This document shows, in pieces, positions 5,585 to 11,864 of a stretch of 32,625 nucleotides of DNA (position 1 is the stretch's first letter; each line of letters opens with the position of its first letter). The translations under genes and the position numbers were made by a program. The DNA lies in IMG/VR virus record IMGVR_UViG_3300046750_000103, positions 1 to 32,625 of that record, one strand, 5' to 3'. The stretch comes from a virus. The notes below the pieces were generated by a model, which did not search any database, had not been told where the DNA came from, and saw nothing but the letters and a program-made list of their open reading frames with translations.

Positions 5585-5724
5585 GACAATTTGTTCCAAT
5601 AAAGAAAAACAAAAAAACTAATAAACAAAAAGCTATTTCTAAAATACAACGAGAAAGATTTATCGAAGAAGAAAGAAAACCTAAAGTAAAAAGAAATGGT
5701 GTTTTAATAAATAAAGAATTATGA
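5581..5724 (+). CDS. Small basic protein, 47 aa
   Basis: The ATG overlaps the sigma factor stop (ATGA). The 47-residue product, MRQFVPIKKNKKTNKQKAIS onward, is strongly basic and contains KIQRERFIEEERKP. Its coupling to the sigma gene suggests a partner or regulator of it, or a small nucleic-acid-binding protein. No family recognised. Confidence 0.5.
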   Translation: MRQFVPIKKNKKTNKQKAISKIQRERFIEEERKPKVKRNGVLINKEL

Positions 5725-5736
5725 TAATTACATTTT

Positions 5737-6132
5737 ATGAGTTTAATTAGAAATAGAAATCAAACTAAACAAGCAATAGATTTTTCTGGAATACAGAATG
5801 GCAAAATACATCCTACTGACATAGATGGTGTTTTAGAATTTGATAATGAAGTATTAATACTCTTTGAAGTCAAAAGATTTAATAATGAAATCCCTATAGG
5901 TCAAAGATTAGTATTAGAAAGAATATGTGATTCTTGGAAAACAAAAAAATCAATAGTATTATTTGTAAATGTAAATGTCAAAAAAGATGCTGATTACATT
6001 CCATTAAAAGATGGTTACGTTACTAAATATTACTATAATGGGAAATGGCAAGATTATAATACATATAATAAAATTACAGATGTTTTAAATAAACTTGGTA
6101 ATAAATGGAATATAAAAAAACTAAAGATATGA
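5737..6132 (+). CDS. PD-(D/E)XK-fold nuclease-like protein
   Basis: The 131-residue protein shows the core of the restriction-endonuclease fold: HPTDIDGVLEFDNEVLILFEVKR, with D30, E44 and K46 as the D...ExK triad and hydrophobic strands on both sides. A further strand, SIVLFVNVNV, follows. Compact proteins with this pattern in phage replication clusters resemble VRR-NUC or Holliday-junction-type nucleases. Intact catalytic residues suggest activity. It lies between a small basic protein and another small conserved gene, with ATGA coupling downstream. A second protein of the same fold is at 6468. Confidence 0.55.
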   Translation: MSLIRNRNQTKQAIDFSGIQNGKIHPTDIDGVLEFDNEVLILFEVKRFNNEIPIGQRLVLERICDSWKTKKSIVLFVNVNVKKDADYIPLKDGYVTKYYYNGKWQDYNTYNKITDVLNKLGNKWNIKKLKI

Positions 6133-6275
6133 GATTAGGAGACTTAATATTTTACTTCACAAAATATACAGGCATTAAATGGCTTGTAGATTGGTATTCA
6201 AAAAAGACTGGAACAGATTGTGGATGTGATAAAAGGAGAAAAAAATTCAATGAGATAAAAATTAAAAGATGGTAA
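6129..6275 (+). CDS. Conserved small phage protein with DCGC motif, 48 aa
   Basis: The 48-residue product has the pattern TKYTGIK ... GTDCGCDKRRKKFNEI. A short amphipathic helix is followed by D30-C31-G-C33-D-K-R and a basic tail. I remember this TGIK...DCGCxxRxxxLN pattern from many Bacteroidota phages, where it is a frequent unannotated gene of the replication region. The two cysteines may bind metal as a dimer. It overlaps both neighbours. Confidence 0.6.
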   Translation: MRLGDLIFYFTKYTGIKWLVDWYSKKTGTDCGCDKRRKKFNEIKIKRW

Positions 6276-6478
6276 AATTTAATAAATATGATTTCAAAAG
6301 ATGGGAAGAATTTAGGCTTTCAAAAAAATCAACAATTAGTCGTGAAGAATTTGAAATGGTTTGTCAGTTCCACTCGACCTACTATAAGCATCCGATGCAC
6401 CACCCTTGTACCTGCAATCCAAAACTAATTAATAAATGGATTCAAGAATTAAACGTAGTATGGGATAATGGGAATTAA
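6269..6478 (+). CDS. Conserved small phage protein, Cys/His-containing, 69 aa
   Basis: The 69-residue product has a helical N-terminus with ISREEFEMVCQFHSTYYKHP, then HHPCTCNPKLINKWIQELN. The cysteines (C32, C47, C49) and histidines around HPMHHPCTC could bind zinc. The pattern is one I associate with flavobacterial phages; function unknown. It overlaps the previous gene by seven bases and the next by eleven. Confidence 0.55.
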   Translation: MVKFNKYDFKRWEEFRLSKKSTISREEFEMVCQFHSTYYKHPMHHPCTCNPKLINKWIQELNVVWDNGN

Positions 6479-6878
6479 AACTATTAAAAAACTTGAAGAA
6501 GCTGTTGTTAAATTTTTGAACTTTGATGGCTGGAATTTAGAATGGACTGGAGATGGTTTTAAACACTATGACGCTTGTGGTTTTACACGCAAAGGAAATC
6601 CTTGTGTAATAGAAATGAAGTTTAGAAATAAATATTATGAAGATAAAATGTTAGAGAAGTCTAAATATGATGCTCTAATGAAAATGGATAAAGAAGTAGT
6701 TAAACTTTATTTTGTAAATGACCCTAAAGGTAATTACTTGTATTGGTTAAATACTTTAAAACTTCCAGAACCAGTAGATATGTATTGCCCTGATACTACA
6801 CTATGGACTAAAAAAAGATTACTTAAACCTGTTTATTTACTAAAAGAAAACGAAGCTACAAGAATAAATCTAAATTAA
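6468..6878 (+). CDS. Second PD-(D/E)XK-fold nuclease-like protein
   Basis: The 136-residue protein has the motif HYDACGFTRKGNPCVIEMKF, with D35, E49 and K51 as the D...ExK triad, followed by a conserved-looking helix (YYEDKMLEKSKYDALM) and strand (KLYFVND). This is a restriction-endonuclease-like fold without an attached DNA-recognition domain. It may resolve or trim replication intermediates, or degrade host DNA. The last gene of this operon, it is followed at once by an early promoter box. Confidence 0.55.
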   Translation: MGIKTIKKLEEAVVKFLNFDGWNLEWTGDGFKHYDACGFTRKGNPCVIEMKFRNKYYEDKMLEKSKYDALMKMDKEVVKLYFVNDPKGNYLYWLNTLKLPEPVDMYCPDTTLWTKKRLLKPVYLLKENEATRINLN

Positions 6879-6879
6879 G

Positions 6880-6921
6880 TTATTAAATATTTTGTTTATA
6901 ACTTTAGTTGTTATATATTAG
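6880..6921 (+). promoter_or_regulatory. Early promoter, copy 2
   Basis: TTATTAAATATTTTGT (6880-6895) contains TTTTG at 6890-6894. Exactly 19 bases later is TATATTAG at 6914-6921, close to the Bacteroidota -7 consensus TAnnTTTG. Spacing and both elements are the same as at 11783. The predicted transcript start lies about six bases on, right at the hairpin at 6926. Confidence 0.7.
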
Positions 6922-6925
6922 CTAT

Positions 6926-6947
6926 ATAATTACAACGAAGTAATTAT
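6926..6947 (+). promoter_or_regulatory. 5' leader hairpin, copy 1
   Basis: Arm ATAATTAC (6926-6933), hexaloop AACGAA, arm GTAATTAT (6940-6947): eight consecutive pairs. It would sit at the very 5' end of the mRNA. The copy at 11829 keeps the fold with an A-U to G-C change and a U-A to U-G change, and loop AATGAA. A 5'-terminal stem-loop could protect the mRNA or be a binding site. Confidence 0.7.
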
Positions 6948-6964
6948 TAAAACAAACAAAACAA

Positions 6965-7321
6965 ATGGAAAATTTAAGATTTAATCAAGAAGTTGAAAGC
7001 CTTTTTCTAAAAGGTGGCTCACTTGTAAAAACCTGTATTAGTTCAGATGAAGGTTTTTTAGTTGGTGTTGTAAAAATGCCAAAGGATAGTTTAGTAGATG
7101 ATATAATATTTAAGTCAAAAAGAAAATTTGAGTATGTAATGATTTCTAATTACAAAAATTCTTATTTTGATAATAATGGCGAATTAGTTTATTCTAAAAT
7201 TGAAATATGTTCTTTACACAATGGTAATTTAAGGAGAATTAAAAACCTTTGTGTTGAACAATATAATGAGGATATAGTTTGCTACAGAAAAAGAGCAGAA
7301 TCAAAAGAATATATTTGGTAA
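6965..7321 (+). CDS. Unknown protein, 118 aa, in its own transcription unit
   Basis: The product starts MENLRFNQEVESLFLKGGSL and appears mixed α/β, with strands GFLVGVVKMP, FEYVMIS and YSKIEICSLH and a C-terminal basic part. It has two cysteines in the N-terminal half and two in the C-terminal half, but no clear metal site. It has a promoter, a 5' hairpin and its own terminator, a layout repeated for the gene at 11865. This resembles a moron-type accessory gene. The protein is unrelated to the 51-residue protein of the other cassette by eye. Function unknown; anti-host or modulatory roles are possible. Confidence 0.65.
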   Translation: MENLRFNQEVESLFLKGGSLVKTCISSDEGFLVGVVKMPKDSLVDDIIFKSKRKFEYVMISNYKNSYFDNNGELVYSKIEICSLHNGNLRRIKNLCVEQYNEDIVCYRKRAESKEYIW

Positions 7322-7340
7322 TTATTAAAATAATAACAAT

Positions 7341-7367
7341 GGGAGGGTAAAACCTCCCTTTTTTTTT
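7341..7367 (+). terminator. Terminator of the 6965 cassette
   Basis: GGGAGG (7341-7346) pairs with CCTCCC (7353-7358), followed by nine T (7359-7367). The preceding bases AAAATAATAACAAT are the same as before the terminator at 12033, so the two cassettes share their 3' ends too. Confidence 0.85.
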
Positions 7368-7374
7368 AATTAGA

Positions 7375-7416
7375 TTATTAAACATTTTGTTTATAAACCA
7401 ATTTTGTTTAGTTTTA
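7375..7416 (+). promoter_or_regulatory. Early promoter, copy 3
   Basis: TTATTAAACATTTTGT (7375-7390) differs by one base from the other three boxes. TTTTG is at 7385-7389; after 19 bases comes TAGTTTTA (7409-7416). The exonuclease ATG is at 7421, four bases further, so the predicted start of transcription is at or next to the start codon. Confidence 0.65.
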
Positions 7417-7420
7417 TAGA

Positions 7421-8134
7421 ATGATATTACTCATAGACGCAGACAGCTTAATCTTCGCAAGTTGCTACAGAACAAAAGACGAAGAAAACCAAGACCCTTA
7501 CTATAGAGACATAGAAGATTCTATTGCTAAATTCGATGAACAATATATGAAAATTGTAAACGATTTAGAAGAAGATTACGAAATAGAAAAAGTAATTACA
7601 TTTAACGGAAGCAAAGGAAACTTTAGAAAAATACTTACACCAGTATATAAAGCAAACAGAAAGAAGCAGGAGTTACCTCCACTTCTTCACGATATGCACC
7701 AATACGTTAAAGATACTTTTGAAAGCAAATTTGTATATGGATTAGAAACAGACGATTTAGTAGCTAAATACTGGCAAACACTATCAAATGAATTTGGAAG
7801 GGATAATGTAATGATTGTAAGTATAGACAAGGACTACAAACAATTCCCTTGCTTAATGTATAACTATCATTATAAAACAAGAAAGGTATTAGACATAAGC
7901 GAACAAGAAGCATTGTATAACTTCTATGAACAGATGATAGTAGGAGATACTGCAGACAATGTAAACTACTTCAAAGGTAAAGGTAAAAAGTTTGCTGAAA
8001 GATATTATGCAGATTGCAAAACCAAATATCAATACACAAAAAAACTATACGAACTATTTAAAGAACAATACAAAGGTAAGGCAAGACAGAAATACGCAGA
8101 ATGTTATAACCTATTAAAATTAAGGACAAATTAA
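7421..8134 (+). CDS. FEN-type 5'-3' exonuclease
   Basis: The 237-residue protein shows the PIN/FEN nuclease pattern of T7 gp6 and T4 RNase H relatives. D6 and D8 are in LLIDADSLIF; a helical-arch region follows with YKANR (76-80). E109, D111 and D112 are in LETDDLVAKYW, D136 and D138 in VSIDKDYKQFP, and D176 and D179 in GDTADNV. These acids bind the two metal ions. It would remove primers or resect DNA ends, giving the single strands used by SSB and annealing proteins. It is shorter than bacterial Pol I 5' nuclease domains but complete. It has its own early promoter and may be leaderless. Confidence 0.8.
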   Translation: MILLIDADSLIFASCYRTKDEENQDPYYRDIEDSIAKFDEQYMKIVNDLEEDYEIEKVITFNGSKGNFRKILTPVYKANRKKQELPPLLHDMHQYVKDTFESKFVYGLETDDLVAKYWQTLSNEFGRDNVMIVSIDKDYKQFPCLMYNYHYKTRKVLDISEQEALYNFYEQMIVGDTADNVNYFKGKGKKFAERYYADCKTKYQYTKKLYELFKEQYKGKARQKYAECYNLLKLRTN

Positions 8135-8136
8135 TT

Positions 8137-8922
8137 ATGGATAATATACATATTACATCAGATTTAAAGTTAAGAATTGATTATGAAAAAATTAATTTTA
8201 AATCAGATAAAGGATTAAAATATAAAAAAAACATAGAAAATTTTAGAAAAAGAGTAAAAGAAAGTTTTGAATATTCTGATGAAGCTTATTGTTATTTACA
8301 CATTGAATATATTTTATCTAAAGAGGATTTTATGAGAGATTTTTTTATTGATATATATAAATATCATACACCTTATTCTTGTATCTATGAAGTTAAAGAT
8401 AGTGATATAGATACAGACATTTTTTATACGTTAGATACATTTAAAGAAAAAATAGAATTTGTCAGGGATTTTTATAATGTTAAACTTGAACTTTATTATT
8501 CTTGTGATGAGATTATTTATGAAATTTCAGAAGATTACATTGATAAACGATTTACTATATATACAGAAAAATGGATAAATGAAATGTTAAAAGATGAGTA
8601 TATTATATATTTAAAAAATATTAACAATAAAAAAAGTATACAAGATTTCAACCAAAAAAAAATAAAGACTAAATCAAAAAAACAAAAAACATATATATTA
8701 AAAGATAATAATACTGGATATTATAAAATAGGAAAATCAAATAATCCTTTAAATAGAGAAAAAACTTTACAGTCTGAAAAACCTACTTATACTTTAATTA
8801 AAACATTTAAAAAAAATATAGAAAAAGATTTACATAATAAATATATAAAACAAAGAATTAGAGGGGAATGGTTTAACTTAAATAATATACAATTAAAGTA
8901 TATTTGTACAAATTATAAATAA
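8137..8922 (+). CDS. Protein with C-terminal GIY-YIG (T5orf172/MUG113-type) domain
   Basis: The 261-residue protein has a C-terminal domain from about residue 186. YILKDNNTGYYKIGKSNNPL matches the GIY-YIG first strands and the KIGKS turn, and LHNKYIKQRIRGEWFNL gives the later conserved helix and E/W motif. This is the pattern of T5orf172/MUG113 proteins, probable nucleases. The N-terminal 170 residues are acidic, Tyr/Asp-rich and unknown to me, followed by a Lys/Gln-rich linker. The gene is visibly richer in A+T than its neighbours, with poly-A stretches, suggesting later acquisition. It interrupts the exonuclease and DnaA-like genes. A homing-type origin is possible but unproven. Confidence 0.6.
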   Translation: MDNIHITSDLKLRIDYEKINFKSDKGLKYKKNIENFRKRVKESFEYSDEAYCYLHIEYILSKEDFMRDFFIDIYKYHTPYSCIYEVKDSDIDTDIFYTLDTFKEKIEFVRDFYNVKLELYYSCDEIIYEISEDYIDKRFTIYTEKWINEMLKDEYIIYLKNINNKKSIQDFNQKKIKTKSKKQKTYILKDNNTGYYKIGKSNNPLNREKTLQSEKPTYTLIKTFKKNIEKDLHNKYIKQRIRGEWFNLNNIQLKYICTNYK

Positions 8923-8931
8923 AATTAAGAA

Positions 8932-9483
8932 ATGAATAAAGAAAACGAATGGGCTAATGATTTAATCGTTTACAATGATTGGTCAGTACAAAATGAAATA
9001 GCAGAAAAAGTAATTCAGCTATCAGGAATAAACATATTTGAAAAAACAAGAAAAAGAGAAGTAGTAGAAATGCGAGGATTATTCTTCTACATATTAAGAG
9101 AAAAAGTAAATATGGGATGGACTGAAATATCAAGATACTTTGAGGATTCAGGAACACCTATTAATCACGCAACAGTAATGCATTCATTAAAAAACTATGA
9201 GATATACAAATCAACAAATAAAAAGATTCAAGAAATAGAAGAAATGATTGTACTTAAAACAAGTATGAATCTAAAAGGAATAAATAGAGAAAACTATTTG
9301 GAAGTAAAATGTAAAGAACTTGAAGAAGAAATACATAGATTAAAAAACGAAACACCATTATATAAGTTAGTAAATCAAATACCTAAACATTTAGAAGGAG
9401 AAGCATTAACAAGAATAGAACTGCTTATAAAAGGTTGGGAATGGAAATATAGAGATAGCACAACAGCTTATGCAGGAGAATAA
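8932..9483 (+). CDS. DnaA domain IV-like DNA-binding protein
   Basis: The 183-residue protein has a segment at about residues 41-91 resembling the DNA-binding domain IV of DnaA. It includes KREVVEMRGLFFYILRE, a helix-turn-helix MGWTEISRYFEDSGTPINHA, and TVMHSLKNYE. The (N)HATVMHSL piece corresponds to the DnaA signature helix that reads the DnaA box. No ATPase domain is present. The C-terminal half is a coiled coil (YLEVKCKELEEEIHRLKNE) plus a helical tail. It could mark the phage origin, recruit host replication, or compete with host DnaA. I found no clear cluster of DnaA boxes. It overlaps the next gene by 14 bases. Confidence 0.6.
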   Translation: MNKENEWANDLIVYNDWSVQNEIAEKVIQLSGINIFEKTRKREVVEMRGLFFYILREKVNMGWTEISRYFEDSGTPINHATVMHSLKNYEIYKSTNKKIQEIEEMIVLKTSMNLKGINRENYLEVKCKELEEEIHRLKNETPLYKLVNQIPKHLEGEALTRIELLIKGWEWKYRDSTTAYAGE

Positions 9484-9688
9484 ACTAAAAGATAAAGCAC
9501 TACTAAAAGTGCAATCAAAAATATGGGAACAAAAAAGATTCATAAGAGAAATAGAATCCGATGTAGAAAAAGATAATAATATAGATTTTGAAACTATAGA
9601 ACTACACTTAAACGAAGCCCTATCAACATTAGAGTTATACGAATACATAAAAAAAGCAATACAGAATTATGAATCAACAAGAATTTAA
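9470..9688 (+). CDS. Helical protein, 72 aa, unknown function
   Basis: The 72-residue product, MQENKLKDKALLKVQSKIWE onward, is predicted helical throughout, with Lys/Glu-rich coiled-coil character and no motif I recognise. It overlaps the DnaA-like gene by 14 bases and the next gene by 20, so the three are one translational unit. It may be a subunit or partner of the DnaA-like protein. Confidence 0.55.
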   Translation: MQENKLKDKALLKVQSKIWEQKRFIREIESDVEKDNNIDFETIELHLNEALSTLELYEYIKKAIQNYESTRI

Positions 9689-10004
9689 AGAAACAAAAAA
9701 ATATCTACTTGATAAATGTCAAGAGATAATGGAAGCTAAACAACCAGAATACACACAAAAGAATATAGACATTCTAAACAACTTTAAATCTACTGCAGAA
9801 AGCATAGGCATTGAACCTATGGAAGTTTGGGCAGTATTCTTTAATAAACACATACAAGCAATCTTAACACACGCAGGAGACCCTTATATGCCACAAGCAG
9901 AACCAATAGAAAGTAGATATGCAGACGCTATTAACTATTTATTATTAGGCTTTAGTATTCTACAAGACAGACCAAAAAAAGACATAATATCTGGTACTGA
10001 ATAA
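9669..10004 (+). CDS. MazG / Nmad1-like all-helical protein
   Basis: The 111-residue product has the pattern CQEIMEAKQPEYTQKNIDIL ... NFKSTAESIG ... FFNKHIQAI ... EPIESRYADAINYLLL. The E/K...EY...N-D in helix 1 and R-x2-DAINYL in the last helix are typical of small phage proteins related to DUF1599 (nucleotide modification associated domain 1) and the all-α NTP pyrophosphatases. Possible roles are clearing a non-canonical nucleotide or supporting base modification. No partner hydroxylase or methyltransferase is encoded here, so the role stays open. It is the last early gene before the late box at 10002. Confidence 0.45.
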   Translation: MNQQEFKETKKYLLDKCQEIMEAKQPEYTQKNIDILNNFKSTAESIGIEPMEVWAVFFNKHIQAILTHAGDPYMPQAEPIESRYADAINYLLLGFSILQDRPKKDIISGTE

Positions 10005-10029
10005 ATTAAGCTAAAAATTACGTTATATA
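10002..10029 (+). promoter_or_regulatory. Late promoter motif, copy 1 (before terminase)
   Basis: TAAATT (10002-10007), 12 bases, then ACGTTATATA (10020-10029). The 10-base element is identical in all five copies. It starts 16 bases after the last early gene. Unlike the other copies, the next start codon is not immediately adjacent (ATG at 10060, 10073 or 10205). Confidence 0.65.
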
Positions 10030-10059
10030 TATAGATTGAATAAACAATAATATTTCAAT

Positions 10060-10194
10060 ATGGATTCTAAAAATGGAAACAGTCAACTTAATGAAGAAAG
10101 AAACAACTTTAATAATAAGGTTTCAAGATTAAATATATTAGGAGATTGTAGGAGTATTAAATGGAATAAGCAAAGACGCTTTAGAACAATTTAA
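10060..10194 (+). CDS. Uncertain small frame upstream of terminase small subunit
   Basis: A 44-codon frame begins MDSKNGNSQLNEERNNFNNK. Its second half (NKQRRFRTI) looks like an out-of-frame reading. The frame of the terminase small subunit is open from 10142 to 10204 and reads naturally as EIVGVLNGISKDALEQFKKH just before the ATG at 10205. Either could be translated. I list this one with low confidence; see the finding on this leader. Confidence 0.25.
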   Translation: MDSKNGNSQLNEERNNFNNKVSRLNILGDCRSIKWNKQRRFRTI

Positions 10195-10204
10195 AAAACA
10201 TATT

Positions 10205-10471
10205 ATGGATAATAGAAAAAACAATGGTGGAGCAAGAGAAGGTGCAGGTAGACCAAAGAAAGCAGACGAACTAAAACTAATTGAAAAACTTGATGCCTTA
10301 ATAGACAATGACGAAGTAATAAAGACTTTAGGCAAACAAATACTAAAAGGAGATTCAAGAGCTATGAACTTGTACTTTGGATATAGATATGGCAAACCTA
10401 AAGAATCAGTAGACATATCATCAAGTGATGGCTTTAATATAAACTTTAAAGACTTAATTAAGTTTAAGTGA
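10205..10471 (+). CDS. terS: Terminase small subunit
   Basis: The 88-residue product starts MDNRKNNGGAREGAGRPKKA, a Gly/Arg/Lys-rich N-terminus seen in many Bacteroidota phage small terminases. Helices follow (IEKLDALIDNDEVIKTLGKQ), then RAMNLYFGYRYGKPKESVDI and a C-terminal tail NINFKDLIKFK. It would recognise the phage packaging site and hand DNA to the large subunit. Its TGA overlaps the GTG start of the large subunit. It is shorter than most small terminases (about 120-180), so the true start may lie upstream in the open stretch from 10142. Confidence 0.75.
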   Translation: MDNRKNNGGAREGAGRPKKADELKLIEKLDALIDNDEVIKTLGKQILKGDSRAMNLYFGYRYGKPKESVDISSSDGFNINFKDLIKFK

Positions 10472-11676
10472 TTAAGATAAATAAAAAGTATTCGCCTATT
10501 GCAGAATCAGATGGGAGATACTTTATAGTAACTGGAGGGCGTGGTTCTGGTAAATCATTTTCTATAAACCTCTTATTAGTTCTCTTAACTTATGAAGCTG
10601 GGCATACTATTCTGTTTACTCGTTACACTTTATCTTCTACTTATATTTCTATTATTCCTGAATTTATTGAGAAGCTCGAACTGCTTAAAAAGTTTGATGA
10701 CTTTCATATCACAAAAGATGAAATAAGAAATAAGCGTTCTGGAAGCAAGATAATATTCAAGGGGATAAAAACATCAAGTGGAGACCAAACGGCTAATCTA
10801 AAGTCATTACAAGGCGTTACAACCTTTGTATTAGATGAAGCAGAAGAACTTACTAATGAAGATACATTTGATAAGATTGATTTATCAGTAAGACAACAAG
10901 GCAAACAAAATAGAGTAATACTAATCTTAAATCCTACAACTAAAGAACATTGGATATATAAAAGATTCTTTGAAGATAAAGGAGTGCAAGAAAGTGTAAA
11001 CACCTCAAAAGATAATGTTACCTATATACATACAACCTATTTAGACAATCTTGAAAACCTATCAGAAAGTTATTTAAACCAAATAGAGAATATAAAGAAA
11101 CGTAGACCAGAAAAATACAAACATCAGCTTCTTGGCTCATTCTTAAACAAAGCAGAAGGCGTTATATTTACCAACTGGTCAATAGGTAGGTTTAAGGAAG
11201 TAGGAGTTCCTGTTTATGGTCAAGATTATGGATTTGCATCAGACGAAAACACTCTTGTAAAAACAAGTATAGATACAGCTAATAAAATAATATATTTAGA
11301 AGAATGCTTTTTTCTAAAAACATTAACAACAAGTGAGATAGCAAGGCTTAATTTAAAACACGCAAAAGATAGTTTAATAATAGGCGATAGTGCAGAAAAA
11401 CGTCTAATTTATGAGCTAAAACAACGTGGCTGTAATATTGTAGAAGCAATCAAAGGAGCTGGGTCAGTTACCTTTGGAATTGCTCTTATGCAAGATTATG
11501 ACCTTGTAGTAACAGAAGATTCAATAAACTTAATAAAAGAACTAAACAACTACAGTTGGCTTGAGAAGAAATCTAAAACACCAATCGATAAATTTAATCA
11601 TTTGATTGATGCAATTAGAATGGCAGTAAGTTACCAGCTACAAAATCCTAACAGGGGCAAATACTATATACAATAA
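10468..11676 (+). CDS. terL: Terminase large subunit
   Basis: The 402-residue motor-nuclease is complete. The ATPase part has Walker A GGRGSGKS (23-30), Walker B TFVLDEAEE with D123 and E124, and the coupling motif ILNPTT (152-158). The nuclease part has acidic residues D253 (GQDYGF), D307 (LIIGDSAE) and D381 (HLIDAIRMA), as in PBSX-type large terminases. It pumps DNA into the prohead and cuts the concatemer. The start is a GTG at 10468 overlapping the terS stop (GTGA), which keeps the family N-terminus. Confidence 0.9.
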   Translation: MIKINKKYSPIAESDGRYFIVTGGRGSGKSFSINLLLVLLTYEAGHTILFTRYTLSSTYISIIPEFIEKLELLKKFDDFHITKDEIRNKRSGSKIIFKGIKTSSGDQTANLKSLQGVTTFVLDEAEELTNEDTFDKIDLSVRQQGKQNRVILILNPTTKEHWIYKRFFEDKGVQESVNTSKDNVTYIHTTYLDNLENLSESYLNQIENIKKRRPEKYKHQLLGSFLNKAEGVIFTNWSIGRFKEVGVPVYGQDYGFASDENTLVKTSIDTANKIIYLEECFFLKTLTTSEIARLNLKHAKDSLIIGDSAEKRLIYELKQRGCNIVEAIKGAGSVTFGIALMQDYDLVVTEDSINLIKELNNYSWLEKKSKTPIDKFNHLIDAIRMAVSYQLQNPNRGKYYIQ

Positions 11677-11777
11677 TGGAATGTAAAAAATGTAAACAGA
11701 CAATGACTATATATTCAGGTAAAGACAATAAAGACTACTACTACTGTAGCAAGTGCGATATATTAGAGTTTGAATAA
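11676..11777 (+). CDS. Zinc-ribbon micro-protein, 33 aa
   Basis: The ATG uses the last base of the terL stop (TAATG). The product starts MECKKCKQTMTIYSGKDNKD and has CxxC at 3-6 and 24-27, a four-cysteine zinc ribbon almost the same size and spacing as the one at 2514. Directly coupled to the packaging motor gene. Function unknown. Confidence 0.55.
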   Translation: MECKKCKQTMTIYSGKDNKDYYYCSKCDILEFE

Positions 11778-11782
11778 ATAAG

Positions 11783-11824
11783 TTATTAAATATTTTGTTA
11801 ATTAAATAAATAGTTATATATTAG
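11783..11824 (+). promoter_or_regulatory. Early promoter, copy 4
   Basis: TTATTAAATATTTTGT (11783-11798), TTTTG at 11793-11797, 19-base spacer, TATATTAG at 11817-11824. All elements match the 6880 promoter exactly although the spacers differ. It gives an early-type promoter inside the otherwise late terminase region. Confidence 0.7.
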
Positions 11825-11828
11825 CTGT

Positions 11829-11850
11829 ATAATTGCAATGAAGCAGTTAT
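11829..11850 (+). promoter_or_regulatory. 5' leader hairpin, copy 2
   Basis: Arm ATAATTGC (11829-11836), hexaloop AATGAA, arm GCAGTTAT (11843-11850), eight pairs with one G-U. Compared with copy 1 one A-U pair has become G-C, a compensatory change that supports a real RNA structure. Confidence 0.7.
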
Positions 11851-11864
11851 AAAAACAAAACAAA

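Noticed and set aside
11158-11167. GCGTTATATT inside terL as a sixth late motif
   Set aside because: Two mismatches to the 10-mer, inside a gene, and no YAAAAW hexamer at 12 bases.
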